Shown piece by piece: positions 12,144 to 24,850 of a stretch of 64,000 nucleotides of DNA. The translations under genes and the position numbers were made by a program. The notes below the pieces were generated by a model. That model saw nothing but the letters and a program-made list of their open reading frames with translations. It was not told where the DNA came from and did no database searches. Source of the stretch: Pipra filicauda (Eukaryota; Chordata; Aves; Passeriformes; Pipridae); the NCBI RefSeq assembly GCF_003945595.2, contig NW_024104129.1, forward strand, positions 1,550,001 to 1,614,000. Reading direction: 5' to 3'. Numbering within the stretch: position 1 is the first letter of the stretch; each line of letters opens with the position of its first letter.

Positions 12144-15100
12144 AATCCAGTGTATATTGACTGGAAATTAATTCTAATTGTGATCCAAGGTGAATATTAA
12201 AGAATGAGATTAACAAATTTAAGGTGGAAAGGACAATATTATTCAGGAGGCTAAGAAAAAATAAAGGCAGGTGAAAACAATAAAAAATAAAATAAAGACA
12301 AGGAAAAGCTTATAAAAGAGATAAATGGTAAATGAGGATATAAACAAGTGAAATTTTGTTTCTGACAACCTACACTCTGGAGGTAGCCACTTTATATCAT
12401 CCACCGCACCTGACTAACAGTAACACCAGCAAGCCTTATGATTAGAGGGTGAGAAAGAAATGCTTAAAAATATTACCCTTAGGAATGCCACAATAAATAC
12501 AAAAGAAGGTATTTGTAGACTTTTATAAAAAACAAGCCTTAAAACTTGCAATGAGTGATTTTTGTATGTTAACAGGTTTTCTCAGTTTACAGGAACAAAT
12601 ATGGCCTTCTAATAAATTTATTTCTAATTTATTTCATTTTAAAGAACCATGATGCTTGAAACCCATGACTGAATACTTGACTTCTAAAGTAAGTGTAGGT
12701 TTGATTTCTAGCCCTCTAAAAATTTTAAAGACATATTTGAATTCCTAATTCTAACTCTAGCAGATGGCTATCAGCAGGATTAAAAAAAAAAACCCAAAAC
12801 ATAATGAGAAAATTGTCAGAAATATATTAAAGGCAGAGTCGGAAAATTGAATCAATTGCTTAAAGGACCCCAGAGGTTTGTGAGAGAAGGGCAGAAAAAT
12901 ATGCTAAGGAAAACTGATGTTTGATATGAGAATTAGAAACAGAAGAATAAGCTGATAGAAACAGGAACTGCTTATACCTATTGATATTACACTTGGGGAA
13001 AAAAACTTGTGTTAATCTGTAAAGCCACAGCCATTAAGATAAAGAAAAAAGTTATTTGTTTGGACAAGCTCTAACCTAATTAGAGAAAGTATCTGAACTT
13101 TTTTTTATTTTTAATTCCTCAGAAATTTACAGGGCAAAGGAAGCATCTATATTTATCCCAGTAAAACAGATACTGCACACAAAGGGAAAGAAAGTGGCTG
13201 TGGGGTTGTTGTAGGTATTGAAGAAAGCTATCCTCCTGCAACCATTCAGATGGTTCCAACACGGTAGGTGATCATCCTAGAATGTATTTTAGAATTTCTG
13301 ATAACTTCAACTTCTGCATGCATAAGATTTTATTTATTTTTCTGAGATTCAACTTTCCTAGCCTGTCTCACAGAGTGCATTTGTGCAGTTAAGCAAATGC
13401 CTCTACCTGCATTACCTTCCTAATTAAAAAGCCTGTGAGGGAAGGGAGAATGAAGATCACAGTCGAGGTCACACAGAAAATTTCTGCCTCAATTTACAAC
13501 TTGTTTCTGCAGTATGTATGTTATTATAGCTATTATTTTGAGAAAGACCAAAAATCAATGGGTTATTCTTGTGAACCAAAGACTCAGGCTGCACTGTACT
13601 TATCACAGGCACTCTGAAAAAGCAAAGTACTTAAAGACATAATTAACTTGGGATGAGTGGCCTGACTGACTTCAGTGCTGTACCTTCTCATGTGAAAAAC
13701 TTGCTCAAGAGAAGTAAAGAGAAAACACTTGTTGACCTTGATGGAAATTTCTTTTCCCGATTCCTGTCACAGGGTATTAATAATATATAAAGCAGACTAA
13801 AATTGCCCAAAGTATTTTTTAAAGAAATGATTAACATTAACTATCTACTCCATCCACTTCTATATGCTGCCATGGAAAGGTTAATTAAAATAGTCACAGT
13901 TGTTTTATTTGTAACACAAGATAAAAGTGTTTAACTACATATGGACAAATTTTAAAAAGCGGATTTTACTTCTCGAAAGCTTATTAAACTATTACACTAG
14001 TTCTATTAGTCACATCTGTTGTCAAATGCATTGGAAAGTTTTCTCTTAAGACACATCTTTCTACAAAATGCAGGAATTTCAGTAAAAAGATAGTTGCTTT
14101 CCTCTGTGTATCATCTTTCTGATTCAGTTCCCTTTTGGTAGCATAATCTGGCTTTTTGTAGCATACATTCACACAAAGGGCTGGCTCCTCCAAACACTGA
14201 AACTGCTCAGTACTTCTGAAAACTAGACCCAAAAAAGGCTAAACAATACGTAAGAAGTCATGACAGTCTTTTTTTTGAGTAGAGCTTGCTTATCTGAAAG
14301 GTTGATAGGAAGCTACAATAGCACATTTTGAGGCAAATAAGAGCTAATTACCCAGCCGCTCTTCACTTTTTCATTACAGAGGAATAAAATAAATGCTCCA
14401 ATGAAAGTCTATTCACATGACTGAAAACCAGGGCTGAAATCCCAACCACAAAAATTCAGCAGCACACTTTCTTAGAAAATTATGACTGGGATTTCATTAT
14501 GGATTTAGAAATATTGCAGCTGTGAAAAAGTAAAAAATGTTAGGAAACTGTAGAGGGCTTATGGTTATGGCTTCAAGAACCTTGTAACCATAGTTTGCAC
14601 AATTTCTTGTTTTCAGCTGTTGCAGATGCTTATTTTTTACCTCCATGCCACAAAAAAAAGCAGGAAATCTTAGAACTCACAAGACCTTCTTAATTTTGAT
14701 CTTGGAGCCCAAAATAGAATACAGGAGAAAAAAAAAATGTGTGAAGACAGTAGAATGCTCTTTGAATTTCCTTTAATGGTACTACAAGCTTTCTGCAGGA
14801 ACTGTGGGACTGCTTTTTAAAAGTGCAGCATATGGCACCTTTTGATATAGAGAGGTTGAGCCACCATCAGACACAGTTAGCAGCTTCCCCTCAGACAGAC
14901 GCACTCATAGTTTTTATTTCCTGCTCCCATACCTCCTGTAACATGAGGAACTGGATTGACTGGCAGGGTACCAACCCAGAAATCTGCTACTTAGAGCAGA
15001 TGTAGTATCTCTCTTTATCTGAACTAGTTGACTGATGTCCTTTCATGAGTAACAGACAGAAATAAGTTGTCTTAGAACATGATTCATCTGACTTATTTTA

Positions 15101-18100
15101 GACATTTATTTTAGTGGGAAATGAATCACAAGCAAAGAGTGTTTATTTCTTTCCATTGACATTATCAAAAGACTAAACAACTAGTTCAGACACCAAAGTC
15201 TATATTTATCCTGATGAATCCTGTTCATGGAAGCAAAATAATCCCTGCAGGGGTTGAAATGAAAACCCATGGTTGGATTCAGGGAAAGAAGTAGAGTGTG
15301 AAAGTCATGAAAGCTCTAGAAAGAGTCAGCTGAGTATGGGTATTTTTGAATCCTGGGAAGAAATTTCATTCAATTTGGCTTGGATTGAAGTATAGATTTA
15401 AGTGACACTAAGTGTGTCTGGAGGCTTTTTGCTGAATGATTGCTATTTAACAAAATTTTACAGTAGAATTTTCTTACAGATGGTAAATAAAACATGTTAT
15501 TTTCCAAAGATCTTTCATGAATTTCACTTGTCTTTGTTCCTGAAAGCACAGGAATCTGCCTGTAATCCAGAAACAAGGTGACATATAGGCACCCTTCTGG
15601 CTGGATATAAATAAATTTGAAAGATTTCATTTCAAGACAATCAAGAACTATAAACTCAGCTGACTATGGGGAAGCACTTCTGGAAGGAGAATGCAAAATA
15701 CAGAGAATGTAACTAGCTTCGAAGTGGTGACAGAAGATGAATGGACAGGTTAGAAAACAACACACACCAGTAAATCAAATTCTGATTGCAACCATTTCTA
15801 TTCTTTCCAGACTCCTGAAACAATTATGTTGTGTTTCAACTCACTATAGCCTGAACTGTTATTGTTTTGATTAAGCCAGGCATCTGAAAGCTGCTCTGAT
15901 GGTCTGAACAGGTAAAGCACTCTACTGTTTTCTTTCAGATACAGGTCTGTGTGTGTAGGGCTGAGACAAATTGCCTTGCGTCTCATTGGCTACACTTACA
16001 GTGAAGTTAAAAGGATGAGGGAGCAAGGCTGAGCACTGCCACATGACTGACTAGATCATTAATTTCATAGCAGAATTCCTGTTGTAGTTTTGTCTCGGGT
16101 GAGGTAGCATGAATATAGACTAAGACTTTACCAGGGATCATTTCCATCACATATTTTGGATGATATCATCCTCTTATGGGAGGTAGAAGAAATTAACTGC
16201 TTTTGATGCAATGTAATTTATGCTGGTCCACATGATCTCAAGACCAGAGACAAAAAAATCTGTTTTTTCCTACATGATTATCATCATCATGGTCGTGTTC
16301 AGTTTTCCTGACTGGTGGTGGTGTGTATGTCTTTATATTTGTTTGGGCATTATAGGCTGGGGCTGTAAATAGTCTAGAGAATATGCTTTCAGTTTTCCAG
16401 AATACCGAGTTTGAGTTGCTTGCAAAACATAGTCATGTATTTTTTTTACCTTAGAGACCCAGAGAAACATCAAAATGAGCAACTGGGCTTTCTATGGCTG
16501 AGGCTGATCGATTAATTCAATGTCTGCTTGTGTCTGCCTTGCACCAGTAAATATGCCAAGGATTAAATCTAGGTAATCAGATATAGTTAGGCATTAGACA
16601 AATCTGAACTGCTTTATGGACCTGAAATGACACTGACATTTTAAAAGATGTTTTATTAAAATTTTATGGTATTATTTCATTTATTATTTCTCCAATGGCA
16701 CTTCTACATAAATAGCTACTTTTGTGACATTTTGACTATGTACAACTGTGGGATCATAGGTAAACTTTACAGTACATTTATATCACAGGGACAGATTTTT
16801 TGAAGTCAGGAGCCTTGTAAAAAAACATGAGGCGTGCCTTTTTTGATTTTATTTAGAAGTTTATAAGCCAGATCTAAAAATCTAAATCTGATAACCCATT
16901 GGATTGGTATTTGAGTCATTAGAACACCAATTTACTTCCAGTCTGAAAATCTAGCAATTTAATGGAAAAGTAAAAATATGATGGCATGTTTCCATAAGGA
17001 CAATTTTTTTACCTAAAATGAAATTCTAAAAAGTTCTAATAGTTATATTAGCTCTAATTGTCCAATATTTTAGTAATGTAATAGTTCTAATAGTTTTTAA
17101 AAGTTGTAAGACAAAATGTAACCTAGGTTCGAATTAGTCCCAACTTGTTTGTAAAACTGTAATTTTCCTCTCAGCTCAAATATATTGATATAGAATTACA
17201 GTTGATAATGTACATCTGTACTGCAGTGTAAATAAAGCTGTAAAGGGACTGTAAATCCAGAACATATTTTATTAATTTAAAACATAAGTATCATAAGCTC
17301 TTGGTTAAAGTTAAAAGTAAAAACAAACAAGTACTTGCAAATGACACTGATTATTCCATGTCTTGATTAATATTATTATGATTTGGATGTATTGGTTTTC
17401 CAGGTTGAGATTTTAATAGTAGTATCTTTTTTATTATTATTATTTAGTTCACTGATGATGTCGTTTCCAGACAGAATTACTGGTTTTCACTTATATAAAA
17501 TTAGACAAATTTGAACAAAATGTGTTCGTCCCTGTTCTTCACTGTGCCAACAGCTGTTACAAAGCTGTAAGTGCACTTCTTTGTGCTTATTTTTTTGGGC
17601 TTATACCACAGTGTTTGTGTATTTGTACGGTACTTAGATCCATGGTGCTGTGATCATGACTAATATGTTTTATTAGACCTTGAAAAAAAGGATCTATTCC
17701 CTTTTCATTCTGATAATGCTTTTGAACTCTACCATGCAACTTAAGCAATGTATATTTTGAGGTCAGGAACAGAAGACATTTAATCAGGGGGTTTTGCAGT
17801 GAAACATAAAGTTAATTCTTAGTATATAGTATAGAATGTTTTATAGACAAATGGCATTTAGTACGTACAATTAATTTCTTGCCTAAAGTATATAATTATT
17901 TTTATTTTTCTTCTGTTGGTATATCATGCAGTTTAATCAAAGATCATATAATATTACTATGCCTTTGCTTATTTTAATAATCTTCATATAAATAAAAATT
18001 CACCTTCAAGTAGAAGTAAGCCAAGCACTACATAATCCTTCTTATTCTCTTTTGAGAGCCAATGTTAGATAAAAAGTGGAGGTTAGAAGAAAGCAATACA

Positions 18101-19858
18101 AATCAAACACTTTTAAAACCTAGATGTTTGTAACTTAGTCCATCTTCTTGTTATCCTCCAAGAAAGAGTCAATAAGGCTGACTTTTAGTATTCCTTTGTG
18201 CTTTATATGTCTGTTTCTGGAAAAAAGTCATCGAAGCAGAAACCGGTCATCTGTTCTTCAGTGGTTTTGCCAGTTTGTGAAAAATACAGTTCAGCTCCTG
18301 CAAAAAAAAGTGTTGTTTTTTTAATTTTTCATTAGTTAATCAACTTTAATTAAAGAACAGGATATAGGACAGAAGAGCATTAGCTCTCTTGTTTTCCCAG
18401 TAGTCTAAATAAAATACTTCACACTGTCAAAGAAAGAAGAGCATTCGAAATTTATACTAGGAATCTAGACAAAGAAATCTAGAAGAAAAAATATCCCTTG
18501 TCTGGTGAAAAAAGTGGTTGCTGAATCAAAACAGTGGACTAGGAAAAAAAATTAGAAGGGAAATCTTCCACTAATAAGGCTATTTCTTATGTGACTCCTA
18601 AGGATAAGTTCCCAGTTTGTTGTTTTGTCATTTTTTCTTTTCTTTGGTATCTTTATGAACAGAATATAGAGACAGGTTATACAAATGTCACAAAAACAGG
18701 TGGAAGAGGAAGCTAGACTTAGGATTTGTGCTTTAATTCAAACGAATACAAGGTCATGAACACAGAAGTGCAGAAAAGGTCATATTTGTAGCATAAGAGG
18801 TTTGCCAATACTTTGAAAAAAAATTACTTCAAGAGGGATGAAGCAGCAGAATGTATTTTACATACATTATGTAAGATAACGTATGGAACGTGTATTTTCA
18901 GCATGTGTATTTGTGCTCCTATTATTTCATGGATAAATTGGGAAACATCTAATACAAATTGGAAGGGGATTTTACCTTTGTATACACTGTGGAAATAATT
19001 ATTTGTTTAGTGTTCACTTTTGGTAACTGTACCTCAATAAAGGATTACTAACTACTAGAAATGGTTCTGAAAATAAAAGAAATATTAATAGATGAAGAAA
19101 TATCTCTTAGTAATGTATACATTAGGAACTGTTAAAGGAGCCACCAGAGTCTGCTGGAAGGATTAAACCCAGAATTTTAGGAAAGATAAATTTCGGTGTA
19201 AAAATAGATGTTTGATTTACCCATGGGTATAGTCTACTGTGTATTTTGTCTTGGCTTAACACATCTATAGCTTCTGCACTAGACAATGGGGATTGGTTGT
19301 TTATTTGGTGTTTTTTGTTTGTTTGTTTGTTTTTTTAAGAATTAAAAATAAAATCTGGAATTCTTTACTAAGGTAAGATTCACTTCCATATTTTGTAACA
19401 ATATAAAAGGGATTACCAAAAAACTTTGTGATTGGCATCATCATGATAAATAAATTTATGCACAGTTGGTCAGAATGGCCCCTCCTAAAGTTCCAACTGC
19501 AGTAAATGTTTAAATGCTCTAATAAATTGAGACAGAGTTTACACTGGAATGTAGAATTTTGCTTTAAATGAAGAAAAAAAACAGAAGGAAAATATTTTTG
19601 GAGGTGAGGTCAATTCATAAGCTATGAATTTATTGTAGAGTCTTGAAAAGAAGGGCTAAATATCACCTTTTTTTGTTGTTCCAACTTCCTCTTTCTCTTT
19701 AGATTTACTTTTCTTCCCATCACATCTCCCAATCTCTCAGCTTGCCACGGCTTGTCATTATTTTTATTACCTACTGTCACTCACTTCCTCCTCCTCATTT
19801 CCACTTAGTGCTTAATAACCCTGTCATAACCTTGGAATAAAATATAGAATAGGAAAGT
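12144..19858. other. Unique AT-rich noncoding sequence
   Basis: No gene or transposable element is recognised apart from the TTTG repeat at 19315-19337. Open frames of 60-86 codons (for example 13435-13617, 13984-14232 and 15370-15630) lack recognisable domains. The segment near 14330-14390 has a compact AT and GC mosaic with TAATTA motifs but no further evidence of function. Confidence 0.5.
19315..19337. repeat. (TTTG)n microsatellite
   Basis: About four TTTG units (GTTTGTTTGTTTGTTTG) are bordered by T runs. Confidence 0.85.
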
Positions 19859-20152
19859 GAAAATACATCATTTTCACACTCCGCAGTTTCTGCAGGTACC
19901 GCCAACTTGGCCCCCTGAGGCTCACCATTCATGCTGCCCTCACAGCAATCAGCATCAAGATGATTCAGCAGAGCTGGACTGTGAGAAAATTCCTGTGTGA
20001 GGGCTTCCTGAGGAACAAGGTGATAATGCTATTATGTAGCAGCTTTGCAGCTGAACCTAAGAGCTTTCATGCTACAGCACCAAATGGAGCAATATTGAAT
20101 TGTTTCATAATTGGCCCATATGTACTTCAAGTATTCCCGAATTCCAAGTAAG
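19859..20152 (+). other. Exon-like open stretch, identity unknown
   Basis: A plus-strand frame without an initiating ATG is open for about 98 codons up to the stop at 20150-20152. The first ATG in frame is at 19960. The middle part, translating from about 19890, is less AT-biased than its surroundings and reads like plausible protein (RYRQLGPLRLTIHAA followed by SIKMIQQSWTVRKF). A possible acceptor (CCGCAG at about 19881-19886) and a weak possible donor (AACAAG then GTGATA near 20019) bracket part of it. I do not recognise the product and found no adjoining exon. It could be a decayed exon, a pseudogene fragment or chance. Confidence 0.18.
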
Positions 20153-20710
20153 GTATTTGTATAAACTTATGATGCTGCTTGCTGTGGTCAGGCATTGTGT
20201 GTATATAACTTAACTAGTTCAACAGTTATCTATTTATATTTAAGTTACAGTTAAAAGTACTAACCATGGAATAGTACTCCACCAGATATTAATTTTCAAG
20301 TGGTGCAGACAAATAGGAATGGATTTGTAGAGCGATCAGTTGATACTGTGATCCCAGTGACTTCTGTGCATACATTTTAGGAGGTGTTTACTTCAGACTA
20401 ATTCTGGCCCATTCATGTGGCCAACTGCCTGTGAGTTCAGTTCCATGGGATATCATCCATGTTATGGCACTCAAGGGTCATTGTGTGATGTGAAGCAAAG
20501 CGTAAGAGGTGACCAGTGGTGACCAGAAGATCCACTTCAAAAGTTCAGTCCTGTTCCAAACTGAAACACAAAAGGAGATATCACCACTGTGTACCAAGAA
20601 TACAAACACATTCGTATGGCAAAAAACATATTTCTGCTATGAGTATATTACAGGCTTTATTATTGAAACATCAAAATTTTCAGTCAGGGGGAGGGAAAAT
20701 TAAAAAAGTC

Positions 20711-20734
20711 AATAAGCCTTTACCAAGGCTTATT
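20711..20734. repeat. Perfect 10-bp inverted repeat
   Basis: AATAAGCCTT at 20711-20720 pairs perfectly with AAGGCTTATT at 20725-20734 across a 4-nt loop (TACC). Function is unknown and the stem is too short for a microRNA precursor. Confidence 0.7.
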
Positions 20735-21004
20735 AGCCAGATAGGCAATGCTACCAACATCCCGCTTGCTAGATCTTTTTAAATTTTTTTAAAACATACT
20801 TTGAGAATGTTTAATTCAAGGAGAAATGGTTATAGAGATATAAATGTGGCATTACTTTTTTAAAAGGAAGAGGTTCTTAAAGAAAAATGTATCGAATGAG
20901 ATAACTTGTGCAGGGCTACATTATACTTAATTTTTTCGTAGAGAATGCCATATAAATTAGCTTATTACATATACTTTTTCATTTCCTTAAACTTGCTTTA
21001 TGAA

Positions 21005-21028
21005 CCAGATTTTATACCAGATTTTATA
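21005..21028. repeat. 12-bp tandem duplication
   Basis: CCAGATTTTATA occurs twice in direct succession without mismatch, consistent with replication slippage. Confidence 0.85.
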
Positions 21029-23901
21029 CCCCAATGGTAACTTACATTCTCAACAATAGGGTTAAGTTTTGCAGTCTTTAAGTCATTGGCAAAGAAATTA
21101 TACAGTTTTCAAATAACGCTTTTGAAATTTTGACCTGTGCTTTTTATAAATAAATGAAAAATCATTTAATGAAATAATACATCTTTCTGAAACATTTAAC
21201 TGCTCTACCTCATATTCTCTGCAAGTCACTAAAATCACTGTTGTTGGAGCTGGAGAAGTTATCAGCCACCTATCTGTAAAAATTAATGTACAGTATCAGA
21301 GTTTATAGAAAATAAAGTAGTTAAATAAGTGTGTTTAAGTTCATTTAATTATCTCTACTTTTCTGTAGTATCATATTAAATGAGTACTAAAGGTTTTGGA
21401 TTTAACTATTTAAGCTTTTCACAATTAAACGTACTTTACACTTTATGAGGTAGTGTAGTATATAGATATATGTTTCATTAAGGATGACTGAATTAATTTT
21501 TCATATATACAGTCATATGTTCAGATTCTTTACGCTTTAATCATACTATAAAGGCAGTACCATGTAGGGTTAATTTTTTTTTTTATGTCCTAAATATTGC
21601 AGAACACTTTTCTGTCAACACCAAGACTGATTACTGCCATAGACAGAAATTCCTTTAAAGATCAGACATACCAGCATAAATAAACACTCAGTCTCTAGAA
21701 GAAAATTATAGTGCATCATGCAGATTGCATTTGTAATTATTCAGAATGCCTTTCCTTGTTGAGGAACCAAAACAAGCAATCCTAAAAAAAAATACATGCA
21801 TGGGATAATTTGCACTAGTTATAGATTATTTACCTGGGGAACACTTTGTTCAACTGTAATTATCTTCTGGAATACTTTATGAAGTAGTATCTTCTTCAAA
21901 AATGTAATGAAGTAAATTATAGGACTATCTTTCATTCATTAGGAGAATGAGAAATTCAGAATTACCGTATCTTAGATTGGCAATAATGTGCAAAAGTACT
22001 AATTTGAAACCTAAGCATAAACATTTGCTTTTAAAGTGTTGTCCTGACTTCAGAGTGACCAGGAGAAGTTTTGTGTTTCTGAACGGGTTATTCTTCTACT
22101 GACAGAGCAGCAACACGTTGACTGAACTTGTTCCAAGTCCTTTTCCCTTCTCTTTAGAACACACTTGTAATTCCTGTTACTGCTTCTAAAAAGAACAGAT
22201 TGCAGGCATTTAGAGCCATTCAAAGGTTCTAGTAAAGCACAGGTGGGTTTTACAATCTCCACTTAAGGTAACTAGTCTTGGTGATTTCTCTCTCAACATG
22301 ACTTTAAAGCTCCTCTTATTGCTACTATGTTCACAGGTAGTGTGAACAGAGTGCTTAGGACTTGGAGTACAAGTTGCCTGTTATTACAACCATGCAGTGT
22401 GAGAATTGGGCCAGTTAGTGTACTAGAAATTATACTGATGGAGAAGAAGCCATATTGGTTATTTTGCTCCAGGGAGGGAGGAGAGGATGGAGAAGAAAAA
22501 AAGAATGGTCTTTGAAACAACAAGTGAGGTTGTAATGAAGATTATTGTCCAAATTCTCAACTTGATTGTCTTAAACAGAAAATTATCAGATACATCTGTA
22601 AGGATGCATTTTAGTGCCCTAAGTGACTGGAACTAGTATTTTCACAACTTAGACACCCCATTATTAAATAGAATCAAATGCACTGCACTACTGCATTTAT
22701 CTGCTGAACTATGTGTGTTTATTCACTCTCTGACTACAGAAACTCCCTAAACTACTTCTCCTCTACAATGGTCTATCCATTCAAAAGAATCTAACATGGT
22801 TGAAGGACATGGTCTCAGACAAACCTATTACACAGAAGGGAATAAAAATTCACTCTACTGATACAAAAAGGTAGGTAGAGTTGTCATCACGAAATTGGGT
22901 TGTCTTTTTCGGACATATTTTAATCTTCACCCTCTGTTCTTGTTAAGTATTTTCAGTTCAAACAAGGTTGTAATTATGATCTCATAATGAAAGGACCACT
23001 TAGAGGAATACTATACCTACCCTGAAAATCCTTTAAAAAATATTGGGCTCTCCTTCTAACAACTTTATGAATGTCTTGTTTGCTTTAAACAGTCCGTTAG
23101 CAGAATGGATACTCTTATGACTCCTGGAATGTATTTTAAAAAATATGATTAAATTCCTGCAATATGAATGCATGCACTTGCACATAGCAATGTTTGCAAG
23201 CATGTGTAAGCAACCCCTAAACTCATTTAAGATAATGTCACCAGGCAACTGATAAGTAAATGAAATGGAAATACAAATCCAAATGTCCACATCCTAAAGC
23301 CTTATAGGGATACTAAGCAAGTTCTAAATGTTTGTAAGGAGATCAGAGAGAGTGGACATAAATATATGCACTGAATCACAGGTACCAGAAGGTGGTGTGT
23401 CCTTGAGACGTATGATGCTTCTTCTGATGAAAGTGAGACCTGCCATACCAAGGTTGCTCCAGGCAGCTGTCGTGGGGGAGCCCTTTCCCTTCCCAAAGAG
23501 TTCTAAAAAAAATGTATTACTCCAGCTGCTGAAAAAGGGTGCGTTTACTCCCTCTTTTGTTTTGTCCTCTCCTGAAATATATCTTGGCTCTCATTATCTG
23601 ATACAAACAAGTAAATTCAGCTACAGAAACTTCCCTGCTTAATGGTTTTAAAATACCAGGCATGTATAGCAGGGATAGAATGTCTTGGGAAAACTGAAGA
23701 GTTTGCCACATACTCTGTAAATGTATCTTCTTTCATTTTATTTGTTTATTTTTCATGTTGACATGTTTACTTATTTTTCAGCTGTTGGTAGCTGACACTC
23801 TCAGAGTTTGGGTGCCAGGCTTTCTGTGGTGGGACACAAGAATGACTTCTCCTAAGCCAAATTTAATCGATTTCATAGAGACTTACTCCTTTTACTAGCT
23901 C

Positions 23902-23939
23902 TGCTGGAGAGAACCAGAAAGGTCTGGTTCTCACCAGTA
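23902..23939. repeat. Hairpin with 10-bp perfect core, extended stem
   Basis: GAGAACCAGA at 23909-23918 pairs with TCTGGTTCTC at 23923-23932 around an AAGG loop. Beyond a single A/A mismatch, CTGG pairs with CCAG, and one wobble and one further pair extend the stem to about 16 pairs. A related GGAGAACCA follows at 23941. The stem is shorter than a typical microRNA precursor. Confidence 0.7.
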
Positions 23940-24825
23940 AGGAGAACCAAAAAAACACATATATGTAGATCAACTGAAGAGGAAATTAGCTCTGCAAAAC
24001 CACCTTAATAAACTGCATGTGAAACTAGAAATCTAGGCATAGGATTGTTTAGTAAGTAACTTATTTAGACATTTCAGCACTCAGCAGAGAACCTCTGAAC
24101 ATGGTAGAGTTGAATGGGTCTGAATTCAGTCCCTTTGTTTATCTTGCAAATGAACAGTGTCATTCATGTGCCTGTAATATACCAGTTTAACCATCTGTAA
24201 AAAACAAGCAAACATAACAAGTCTTGCCCACGACTTGTTAGTAATTTCACCATTTTGGAAATGGGAGATCTGGAGTCCAATTTACCATGGGGAAAAAACT
24301 TCACAAGTCTTGTGTTTTAGATTAAATTAGCATCAAAATGATATATTGATTTATTAATGGCAGGCACTTAGCTAGCAGTAGATGAGTCATACACTCAGGA
24401 TCAATATCAATAATACAACAGATAAACTACAACAATGGGTGCTTAAAAACTTTGTAAACAATTGGAAATCTCTGAACATCCTTTAAGGATAATGACAGAA
24501 AATTCTAATTACCTCCACAATCACACACCCACACGTACATATAGTGTGTAGGGTAAAGAGCACACTCAGCTTTCCTCTTCCCTACTTACACAATCTCTAA
24601 TAGCAGATATAGCCACTTAAAACCTTGTGACACTTGGTTCTCTGCTTTATACCAGGACAACTACCATTCAGATGGACCCTTTGTGTTGGAACCAGACAGA
24701 CTCAAAGCATCCATAAAGAACGATGCCTAAACAGGGCTTAATAGCTCATGTGCAATAGACCAAAATAGTCCTGAAGTGAGATTTTTTCATGACTCTGCTC
24801 TACAGAGACAAAGAATCTCAAAATT

Positions 24826-24850
24826 TCTGGCACTGCAGTTCAGTGCCAGA
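24826..24850. repeat. Perfect 10-bp inverted repeat
   Basis: TCTGGCACTG at 24826-24835 pairs with CAGTGCCAGA at 24841-24850 across a 5-nt loop (CAGTT). No associated gene is evident. Confidence 0.75.

Noticed and set aside
17090..17150. tRNA-like T-arm motif (GGTTCGAATTAGTCC)
   Set aside because: No matching acceptor, D or anticodon stems occur in the AT-rich sequence upstream.
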